A stretch of 14,805 bases of DNA from Bacteroidota bacterium (GTDB lineage Bacteria; Bacteroidota; Ignavibacteria; Tepidaquicellales; Tepidaquicellaceae), in assembly GCA_023429265.1 (NCBI GenBank), contig JAEYVS010000087.1:1-14805 (forward strand), in the 5' to 3' direction. The position numbers and the translations under genes were made by a program. Positions 6,819 through 12,595 of this stretch are shown in pieces; the stretch's first letter is position 1, and every line of letters begins with the position of its first letter. The notes beneath the pieces are model-generated. The model was given only the letters and a program-made list of their open reading frames with translations. It did not search any database and was not told where the DNA came from.

Positions 6819-7487
6819 TTACATTACGGATTCCGCGATACTCTGGAGAAGTCTCCTGCCATCCGTATTACCCAGTATTGCGTCCGATGCTCTTTCAGGG
6901 TGCGGCATCATCCCCATAACGTTTTTGGACTTATTCTGTATCCCTGCAATATCTGCGAGAGATCCGTTTGGGTTATCATTATATGTAAACAAAACCTGGT
7001 CATTGGCGTTCATCTCGTCGAGTGTCTCCCTGCTGCAGAGAAAATTACCCTCTCCGTGCGCAATCGGGATATTTATCTCTTCCCCGGGATTGTAGTACTT
7101 CGTGAATATACTATGATTATTGACTACGTTCAAGGATACGGTGGAGCATATAAACTGCAGGTTAGCATTCCGAATAAGCACACCCGGCAGCAGCCCTGCT
7201 TCACACAAGATTTGAAATCCATTACATATTCCAACTACAATCCCTCCGTTATTAGCAAACCGCACTACTTCCTTCATTATATTAGAAAAGCGGGCTATGG
7301 AACCGCCCCTGAGGTAATCCCCATAAGAGAAACCCCCGGGTAAAATTACAATATTGCGGTCACCTATTCCACTGTCTTTATGCCAGAGGAACTTGGTATC
7401 AGCTTTTAAAATGTCATTAAACACATAGTACGCGTCATGATCACAATTGGAACCGGGAAAAACCACTACTCCAACTTTAGCATTCAT
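6819..7487 (-). CDS. purQ: Phosphoribosylformylglycinamidine synthase, glutaminase subunit PurQ
   Basis: 222 residues, typical of stand-alone PurQ. It releases ammonia from glutamine for the PurL subunit in the fourth step of de novo purine synthesis (FGAR to FGAM). The class I glutaminase triad is visible: Cys88 in GICNGFQIL, and His196 and Glu198 in MPHPERA. Further landmarks are VVVFPGSNCDHD (7-18), LPGGFSYGDYLRGG (49-62) and IAHGEGNF (142-149). The ATG overlaps the purS stop (ATGA), so translation is probably coupled. The synthetase subunit PurL is not nearby, whereas it often follows purQ in Firmicutes. A weak GGAG sits about 12 nt upstream of the start, inside purS. Confidence 0.96.
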   Translation of the reverse strand: MNAKVGVVVFPGSNCDHDAYYVFNDILKADTKFLWHKDSGIGDRNIVILPGGFSYGDYLRGGSIARFSNIMKEVVRFANNGGIVVGICNGFQILCEAGLLPGVLIRNANLQFICSTVSLNVVNNHSIFTKYYNPGEEINIPIAHGEGNFLCSRETLDEMNANDQVLFTYNDNPNGSLADIAGIQNKSKNVMGMMPHPERASDAILGNTDGRRLLQSIAESVM

Positions 7488-7747
7488 TTAGTTATGTTCT
7501 CCGTTTTCGATATTTCAAATTCATAATCTTCCATAACCGGGTTTGCAAGAAGCTTTTGACAGGCTTCATCGGTAATCCTTTTTGCCTCTTCTTCGTCTTT
7601 TGCGTCAATCTTTAATTCGATGCTCTTTCCCATCCGTGTATCGACTATTGAGTCAAATCCCAGTGATTTTAGTGAATGCTCTATGGCTTTACCCTGCGGA
7701 TCCAGTATGGACTTCCTTAAAGATATGGTTACTTTAGCTTTATACAT
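7484..7747 (-). CDS. purS: Phosphoribosylformylglycinamidine synthase subunit PurS
   Basis: 87 residues. PurS dimers bridge PurQ and small PurL in the multi-subunit FGAM synthase complex. The sequence matches the family: an N-terminal beta strand (YKAKVTISLRKSILDPQGKA), SLKSLGFDSIVDTRMGKSIEL, and C-terminal CQKLLANPVMEDYEFEI. The 4-bp ATGA overlap with purQ is classic purSQ coupling. It is the first gene after the terminator at 7856-7885 and a candidate promoter at 7802-7831, so it probably begins the purS-purQ-tatA-gatA transcript. The purQ/purS split implies a small-PurL-type system. Confidence 0.95.
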   Translation of the reverse strand: MYKAKVTISLRKSILDPQGKAIEHSLKSLGFDSIVDTRMGKSIELKIDAKDEEEAKRITDEACQKLLANPVMEDYEFEISKTENITK

Positions 7748-7801
7748 TAAATTTATTGAATAAATTTTAGTTTCCTTATACTAAAATAAGAGGTTTGGAT
7801 A

Positions 7802-7831
7802 TAAATAGTAAGGGGAAAAGGTGATAGTCAA
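7802..7831 (-). promoter_or_regulatory. Candidate promoter of purS-purQ-tatA-gatA
   Basis: Read on the minus strand, TTGACT (7826-7831) is followed after 18 bp by TATTTA (7802-7807). It lies between the upstream terminator and purS, leaving an untranslated leader of roughly 45-50 nt, too short for a purine riboswitch. The -10 match is only moderate. Confidence 0.4.
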
Positions 7832-7855
7832 ACCAGGAAACAAATACTTTGCAAC

Positions 7856-7885
7856 AAAAAAAGGCGATATCCTTGATACCGCCTT
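7856..7885 (-). terminator. Intrinsic terminator after the holA-sigma-anti-sigma block
   Basis: On the minus strand, arms AAGGCGGTATC and GATATCGCCTT pair with a single G-T wobble around a 3-nt AAG loop, and the stem runs into a stretch of seven T. It lies 24 bp after the stop of the putative anti-sigma gene and directly before the purS promoter region, separating the two units. Confidence 0.85.
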
Positions 7886-7909
7886 CATATAATGCAATTA
7901 ATGTGATCT

Positions 7910-8716
7910 TTATTTTATGCCTTCTTCGACTTTTTCCTGTAGATTTTCCAGGTCGGTCTGGTCTATGAGATTCCGTGTGACCCTTTTTCCTGATTCAAAT
8001 GAACTATCCGTTTCGTCTTTGGATTCCACCTTTTTCTTAGCATCTTTTTTATCCTTACTTGGCATAGTTCCGGTTCTCATCTTATCATCACCAATTTTTC
8101 CATCGGGCTTATATATTCCGGGGCTTGGGGATGCTTCTTTTTCCTCTGTTATTGTAGTTGTAGGTTGAGAAATTTTCACTTCAGGAAGCTCCTTTGACCT
8201 CATCCCTGTATATTCTTCTTCGACATTAGTAAGCGTACCTCTATCTGTATCACGAACATCAAGTTCAGTCCGGCTATCGGTAAATCCAAAGCTTTCAGTG
8301 ATCTCTTTACCGGGAACCTCTGTTTTCAGAGTTTCACCCATCGGAGTACGGAGCTTATTTTCCGTTTCACCGGTGTTTGTTTCATCTTCAGTTTGAGTAA
8401 TGCTTTGCTGTTGATTATCTCCTGATGCTGTATCGTTATTCTGATTTATTACATAGGTCCAGATGAATACAAGAAATACCACGGCTGTCACGCCCATAGC
8501 AGGCACAAGCCACGTATTATTACCGGATCCGAAGAGTTTCGCAAAAAAGCCTCCTTCGAGTTTTTCCTTGTGTTCTTTATGAATCTGAGTACTTGGCTGT
8601 GCTTCAGCAAGGTTGATCCTGCGCTGGAGCTTCATTACGAAATCGTCACTTGCCTGGACTGCAGGCAGATTACGCAGCTTCTCTCTTATGTCTAAATGTT
8701 GTTCCTTCTCGTTCAC
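7910..8716 (-). CDS. Putative anti-sigma factor, single-pass membrane protein
   Basis: 268 residues, starting at a GTG. An N-terminal cytoplasmic segment contains DIREKLRNLPAVQASDDFVMKLQRRI (9-34), followed by one TM helix at about 69-90 (WLVPAMGVTAVVFLVFIWTYV) and a long, low-complexity Lys/Glu/Thr/Ser-rich region (about 92-268) with no recognised domain, probably periplasmic. Position 58 bp after an ECF sigma gene, plus the small N-terminal domain and single TM helix, fits a membrane-anchored anti-sigma factor that sequesters the sigma factor until an envelope signal arrives. The usual zinc-binding His-x3-Cys-x2-Cys motif is absent: no Cys or zinc-ligand cluster is seen in residues 1-60. 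Role is therefore inferred from context. An in-frame stop lies just upstream of the GTG, and no ATG is available before residue 28. An unrelated membrane protein of unknown role is the alternative. Confidence 0.6.
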   Translation of the reverse strand: MNEKEQHLDIREKLRNLPAVQASDDFVMKLQRRINLAEAQPSTQIHKEHKEKLEGGFFAKLFGSGNNTWLVPAMGVTAVVFLVFIWTYVINQNNDTASGDNQQQSITQTEDETNTGETENKLRTPMGETLKTEVPGKEITESFGFTDSRTELDVRDTDRGTLTNVEEEYTGMRSKELPEVKISQPTTTITEEKEASPSPGIYKPDGKIGDDKMRTGTMPSKDKKDAKKKVESKDETDSSFESGKRVTRNLIDQTDLENLQEKVEEGIK

Positions 8717-8774
8717 GTCCTTAATCCGTAATTAAATTGTTTCGATAAACTCTGTGTTTGATTTATCCTCTACT

Positions 8775-9374
8775 TTATTCACCGGGTTTATAAATATCAC
8801 TTAACAGCTCTTTTAAACGTTCCCTGCCCCGGTTTATCCGAGACTTAACAGTTCCCAGGGGCAATCCTGTTATTTTGGCAATTTCTTCATATTCGAGGTC
8901 CTGAATGTCTCTCAATACAATGACCTCCTTAAACTTATCTCCAAGAGAATTAATGGCTTTCTGAATGTAATAATTCTCTATGCTTGCATTCGCGCTATCA
9001 TCCGGGGATATCACATCAGCCGGAAGATCAAAGTCCTTTTCGTTATCCGGGTCGAAATCGCTTATGGAAATCGCGCTCTTGCGGCTTTTTTTTCTCAAGT
9101 TGGTTTTAGCGATATTTATTGCAATAGTATAAAACCAGGTAGAGAATTTAGCGATCTCTTTGTATAAATGTTTAGAACGGTACAGCTTTAAAAAAGTATC
9201 CTGAGCCAGGTCTTCAGCTTCATCCCTGCTTCCCGTATACCGAAATAAAAAGTTAACTAATTTATCTTTATAACGGAATACAATTTCATTAAAGGCAAGA
9301 ACATCTTCCTTCTGAAACTCGAATATTAATTCTTCGTCTGTTAACGCTTTATAATCTATTTCAGCCGGTTGCAC
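8775..9374 (-). CDS. ECF-type RNA polymerase sigma factor (sigma-70 family, group IV)
   Basis: 199 residues containing only regions 2 and 4. Region 2 covers about 28-96 with FRYTGSRDEAEDLAQDTFLKLYR (44-66) and FSTWFYTIAINIAKTNLRKK (77-96), which bind core polymerase and the -10 element. Region 4 covers about 135-191, with the helix-turn-helix LEYEEIAKITGLPLGTVKSRINRGRERLKELL contacting the -35 element. A variable acidic linker (104-130) separates them. The start is a GTG; an in-frame stop lies nine codons upstream, and the nearby purine-rich AGAAGG is too close to act as a normal Shine-Dalgarno. The gene lies 51 bp after holA and 58 bp before a putative anti-sigma gene, the usual order for an envelope-stress or metabolic ECF pair. 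Its regulon and signal cannot be told from this window. Confidence 0.93.
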   Translation of the reverse strand: MQPAEIDYKALTDEELIFEFQKEDVLAFNEIVFRYKDKLVNFLFRYTGSRDEAEDLAQDTFLKLYRSKHLYKEIAKFSTWFYTIAINIAKTNLRKKSRKSAISISDFDPDNEKDFDLPADVISPDDSANASIENYYIQKAINSLGDKFKEVIVLRDIQDLEYEEIAKITGLPLGTVKSRINRGRERLKELLSDIYKPGE

Positions 9375-9425
9375 CTTCTCAAGTATTTTTTTAACGATTT
9401 ATCCACAATTTTGTTCCATAAAACC

Positions 9426-10469
9426 CTATAAATTAACCAAATTGGTGATTAATTGGGTAAAAACAGTTTTTTTGTCCTTACCGCTAGATTTAAGAGCTTT
9501 TTCGGATTCACCAATATAGCCAAATGCCTGCTTTATTTTAAGTTCATTAATTTCACCTCTATATTTTTTATAGACAGGAAACATTTTATCGAAATCATTC
9601 CATATTTTAAGCTTCATTTTCAGGTCCCATCCACTAAAATTACCAATTTTGGAATCAAACATCTTGCTTAATGCTGTAAATGCAGAATTTAGTAGGATAA
9701 GCAGAAATATCTCCACATCACGCTTTAATATGAGACTATTATATATTTTCAAAGCTGAGCCGGCATCGCGCTGCAGAACGGCATAAATAAAATCGTTCTC
9801 ATTAAAATCCCGTGAAAACCCGATACACATATTCACATCATCCTTGGTTATTTCTTTGGATTCAAGGGCGTAAGTTTTAAGCTTTTCTATCTCCTGGCTT
9901 ATGTCATCTACGGACATATTCAGCAGCTGAATAAGGTGCATAATTGTATCGTCATCGATCTTATAATCGCCGAACTTATGTTTAACCCACTTAAGAAACT
10001 CTGCTTCATTGAGATCTCCGAGCGCTATGATCTCCAGATGCGGGTCCTTGATCTTATCATATAAGGTGCTTTTGGCATCGGGGCTATTATCTATGATGAT
10101 AAAAATCACATCCGGATTCGGAGATTTAAAATAAGCGGTCATCGCTTTAGCTTCGTCTTCGTTGAAACCCCTATATCCCGGCTTTCGAACCACCCTCAGG
10201 AGCACGATCTTTTTGTCGGAAAACATTCCCGTATTTGCGCACTCATTTATTACCGATCCTATGTCGGATTCATCGGTGAAAAATGATATAAGATGCTGTT
10301 TGGGGTCGTAGCCGTCACCTATGAATTTTTTTCCCAGCGTACGTATTAATTCATCTAACAGGATCTTATCCTTAATGAATAACAGCATATTTGGGGAAAA
10401 TGAGCCTTTTCGCACCTCACCGAGGAATGAAGTATATGAGCGTTCGTAATTATCTTTTCTTTTTGCCAT
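9426..10469 (-). CDS. holA: DNA polymerase III subunit delta
   Basis: 347 residues, the normal length for HolA. Delta is the clamp-loader wrench that opens the beta sliding clamp. The family pattern is recognisable though divergent: N-terminal FSPNMLLFIKDKILLDELIRTL (24-45) at the usual GxEPFLxxE position, DIGSVINECANTGMFSDKKIVLLR as the strand/helix with the F-S-D-K-K element, VIFIIIDNSPDAKSTLYDKIK, NMSVDDISQEIEKLKTYA (the conserved D-x-x-x-I-x-x-E-x-E-K-L pattern), then ITKDDV and NDFIYAVLQRDAGSALKIYNSLI in the C-terminal collar. No functional Walker A is expected in delta. The gene starts at the ATG at 10467-10469, divergent from the DUF4242 gene, and probably leads a holA-sigma-anti-sigma transcript. 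No Shine-Dalgarno seen. Confidence 0.88.
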   Translation of the reverse strand: MAKRKDNYERSYTSFLGEVRKGSFSPNMLLFIKDKILLDELIRTLGKKFIGDGYDPKQHLISFFTDESDIGSVINECANTGMFSDKKIVLLRVVRKPGYRGFNEDEAKAMTAYFKSPNPDVIFIIIDNSPDAKSTLYDKIKDPHLEIIALGDLNEAEFLKWVKHKFGDYKIDDDTIMHLIQLLNMSVDDISQEIEKLKTYALESKEITKDDVNMCIGFSRDFNENDFIYAVLQRDAGSALKIYNSLILKRDVEIFLLILLNSAFTALSKMFDSKIGNFSGWDLKMKLKIWNDFDKMFPVYKKYRGEINELKIKQAFGYIGESEKALKSSGKDKKTVFTQLITNLVNL

Positions 10470-10584
10470 ACGGATAAATTAATAATAATATGGGAGATTA
10501 AAAATAATAATATAAAAAATGGCAGTATGGCATTGAAGTTCTCAATTTTTATTCTGACATTTTAATTAATTAAATTTTTTAGTT

Positions 10585-10857
10585 ATGCCACAGTACATAA
10601 TAGAAAGAGATGTGCCGGGCGCTTCAAATTTATCAGGTCTTGAGCTGAGAGAGATATCCGTAAAATCCTGTGTGGTTATCCGTGAGTTAGGCGAGGGAAT
10701 AAAGTGGATACACAGCTATGTAGCAGGAAATAAAATTTACTGTGTGTATGAAGCCGAAAGTGAGGAAATCATACGAAAGTCTTCAGAAATGGCGGGACTC
10801 CCCGTAACAACGATCACCCTCATCAATAACATCATTAGTCCTGCAACCGCCGAGTGA
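10585..10857 (+). CDS. DUF4242 (SCO4226-like) domain protein, putative metal-binding
   Basis: 90 residues forming one DUF4242 domain: an N-terminal MPQYIIERDVPGASNLSG, then ISVKSCVVIRELGEGIKWIHSYV, IYCVYEAESEEIIRKSSEMAGLP and the terminal ISPATAE. Members have a ferredoxin-like fold; a characterised Streptomyces relative (SCO4226) binds nickel, and this family is sometimes annotated as nickel-binding. Function here is not known. It stands alone between the divergent holA gene and the convergent hydrolase gene, so it is probably monocistronic. It has no signal peptide and should be cytoplasmic. No strong Shine-Dalgarno or clear promoter is visible in the AT-rich 115 bp upstream. Confidence 0.88.
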   Translation: MPQYIIERDVPGASNLSGLELREISVKSCVVIRELGEGIKWIHSYVAGNKIYCVYEAESEEIIRKSSEMAGLPVTTITLINNIISPATAE

Positions 10858-10887
10858 CTCAGCTCTCTATATAAGCTGCAAACTTTT

Positions 10888-11892
10888 CTACTCCTTATAT
10901 TCAAAGATATGCTGCTGACCTTCATCGAGAATAACGATCCTTTCGCTGTAGGGTTTCGTTGACTGCATCCCGGTAGCGGTATTGTGAGTGTACTTCCCTA
11001 TTAATTCCTCCAATACAACAAGAGGAATATCAGGATCATTACGGTATGTTATTGCTCCATAATGAACCGGGATCATATGGTCTGCCTTGAGATCATCGAA
11101 CATAAGTAAAGCTCCGTAAGACGCAACGTGATTGCCATAACCCTCCGTGCCGCAGTCCCCGCATGGACCTATCGGAATTAGTGCGAGGTCGATATCGAAC
11201 TTATCACCTATTACTTTATACGCATTATCATCATACCCCGTATCACCGGCATAAAAAACCGTTAGCCCATTATATTCAAAAATGTAACCGGTACAGCCCG
11301 GAACATACCAGCTATAGCTGTCCAGTCCGTATCTACCACCCTGGTGCTGCGCAAATACAGCTGTCACTTTGATGCCGTTTACTATTTTGGTTTCACCAAT
11401 GTATCCGCGCTTTTTTGAGTTACCTGTATTAAGGCGCACCATATCCATATCATAGTTGGGAAGATAATATTCAGATCCTATGGGAAAAACCAGAGCCGCT
11501 TCAGGGAAACGGTCGTCAAGGTCACGGATGCTTGTAATGCTCATATGGTCCATATGCGCGTGTGAAACCAGCACTGCATCGAGCCTTGGGATGCTTTCGA
11601 TATCGAGGCCTGCTTCATATTTTCTTAACATCAACCCGCCTATTACATCTTCAAATACCGGGTCCACCAGCACAACTTTATCATCCATCTGCAGCAATAC
11701 CGTAGAATGTCCTACCCATAATGCCGAAAGGCGGACATCATCTTTAATGGGATCTTTTATCTTATTTTTAATTTCAAGAGGCTTACCAAATATTGCTTTA
11801 GTGGTATTATTCATAATTCCACGCGCGAACCAGCATCCCGGAAGGAAAATTGTTAAGATAAGTACTGCAATAAAGCTTTTATTAATTTTCAT
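10888..11892 (-). CDS. Metallo-beta-lactamase fold hydrolase, putative lipoprotein (NAPE-PLD/UlaG-like)
   Basis: 334 residues. The N-terminus is a lipoprotein-like signal: Lys-containing start, hydrophobic run, and L-P-G-C with Cys20 as the likely acylated residue (Pro before Gly is atypical). The hydrolase domain carries the zinc ligands of the superfamily: GHSTVLL (61-67), HAHMDH (H111, H113, D115, H116), H183 in FAQHQGG, D217 in YAGDTGYDD, and H277 in PVHYG. The SWYVPGCTGYIFEYNGLTV-FYAGDTGY arrangement resembles N-acyl-phosphatidylethanolamine phospholipase D-like and UlaG-like members, so a phosphodiester or lactone substrate is plausible but not proven. It starts 5 bp after the beta-barrel gene stop with AGAGGAA directly before the ATG, so the pair is almost certainly co-transcribed. 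Acting in the periplasm or on the inner face of the outer membrane is inferred. Confidence 0.88.
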   Translation of the reverse strand: MKINKSFIAVLILTIFLPGCWFARGIMNNTTKAIFGKPLEIKNKIKDPIKDDVRLSALWVGHSTVLLQMDDKVVLVDPVFEDVIGGLMLRKYEAGLDIESIPRLDAVLVSHAHMDHMSITSIRDLDDRFPEAALVFPIGSEYYLPNYDMDMVRLNTGNSKKRGYIGETKIVNGIKVTAVFAQHQGGRYGLDSYSWYVPGCTGYIFEYNGLTVFYAGDTGYDDNAYKVIGDKFDIDLALIPIGPCGDCGTEGYGNHVASYGALLMFDDLKADHMIPVHYGAITYRNDPDIPLVVLEELIGKYTHNTATGMQSTKPYSERIVILDEGQQHIFEYKE

Positions 11893-11897
11893 TTCCT

Positions 11898-12476
11898 CTA
11901 AAAGTATTTTATGTACAGACCGATGTTGTAATTAGTTTTTGAATCAAAGTTGTAATTAAACTGCACACCCATTAGCCCATAAAAAAAATATAAACCTGTT
12001 TCGATTCCAAAGTATGTATCCTTATCGCTTGATGGATCTTCCCGATAATTAAATTTTCCGCCAATGGACATGGACAGATTTTCGCCTTCGTATATTAAGG
12101 GCAGCATTACTCTGCTCCCTGTGCTAATACCGAATCTATCCAATCCCGAATACTGGAATCCTCCGGTCGTCCATTCCGGCTGAACAAATAATTCTACCGA
12201 ACCGGTGAACCTTCGAACTGGATTTATCATAAAGAACTGAACAGGCGATACATACTTGTTTGCATTGAATGAAATATTGATAGGGGTTATGTGCCATCTG
12301 AGCCCGAATTGAACCCGGGAATTCTGTTCATTTTGATCCTGAAATAAGGTTGGTGATGGGATTAACTGTAACAAAGCCCACGAGACATACTTTTTGGTTT
12401 CATCGGTGCTGTCCTGTGCATAGGAAGTATTTAATAATAAAGAAGTTAGAAGTACCAAAAAAAGAATTTTGCGCAT
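11898..12476 (-). CDS. Predicted outer-membrane beta-barrel protein, hypothetical
   Basis: 192 residues with a Sec signal peptide (MRKILFLVLLTSLLLNTSYA, cleavage likely before Gln21). The mature part alternates hydrophobic and polar residues in strand-like stretches such as RVQFGLRWHITPINISFNA, GSVELFVQPEW, NLSMSIGGKFNYRE, TYFGIETGLYFFYG, LMGVQFNYNF and NYNIGLYIKYF, ending in a C-terminal Phe as expected of a substrate of the BAM machinery. About eight strands are plausible. I do not recognise a named family. It is followed 5 bp later by the lipoprotein-like hydrolase gene, so the two products may act together at the cell envelope. Upstream, TATACT/TATAAA at about 12500 could be a -10 element, but no good -35 was seen. 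Confidence 0.75.
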   Translation of the reverse strand: MRKILFLVLLTSLLLNTSYAQDSTDETKKYVSWALLQLIPSPTLFQDQNEQNSRVQFGLRWHITPINISFNANKYVSPVQFFMINPVRRFTGSVELFVQPEWTTGGFQYSGLDRFGISTGSRVMLPLIYEGENLSMSIGGKFNYREDPSSDKDTYFGIETGLYFFYGLMGVQFNYNFDSKTNYNIGLYIKYF

Positions 12477-12539
12477 ATTTATCTTTGGTTATTCATTTAT
12501 AGTATAAAAAAAATAACCTAATAAAAGTTCTGATGAAAT

Positions 12540-12572
12540 AAAAAAGGCTGTACACAACAAATGTACAGCCTT
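12540..12572 (-). terminator. Intrinsic terminator after the T9SS cargo gene
   Basis: On the minus strand, arms AAGGCTGTACA and TGTACAGCCTT are perfect 11-bp complements around a 7-nt loop, running into six T. It begins 24 bp after the stop of the 719-residue secreted protein, and separates it from the beta-barrel gene. Confidence 0.9.
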
Positions 12573-12595
12573 TGCATTAAGGAAGGATAAAGAAA

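Noticed and set aside
6551..6919. 122-residue plus-strand open frame
   Set aside because: Antisense to tatA and the end of purQ, both well supported.
6771..7343. 190-residue plus-strand open frame
   Set aside because: Antisense to purQ and the tatA start; purQ has its catalytic triad intact, and the antisense product has no recognisable features.
7748..7855. Purine riboswitch ahead of purS
   Set aside because: The leader from the candidate promoter is only about 45-50 nt and contains no three-way-junction-like pairing.
10858..10887. Bidirectional terminator between the DUF4242 gene and the hydrolase gene
   Set aside because: Only a weak CAGCT/AGCTG pairing with an AT-rich loop and no T-run on either side.
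11480..11935. 151-residue plus-strand open frame
   Set aside because: Antisense to the metallo-hydrolase and the end of the barrel gene; Ser/Thr-rich composition is typical of a reverse reading of real coding DNA.
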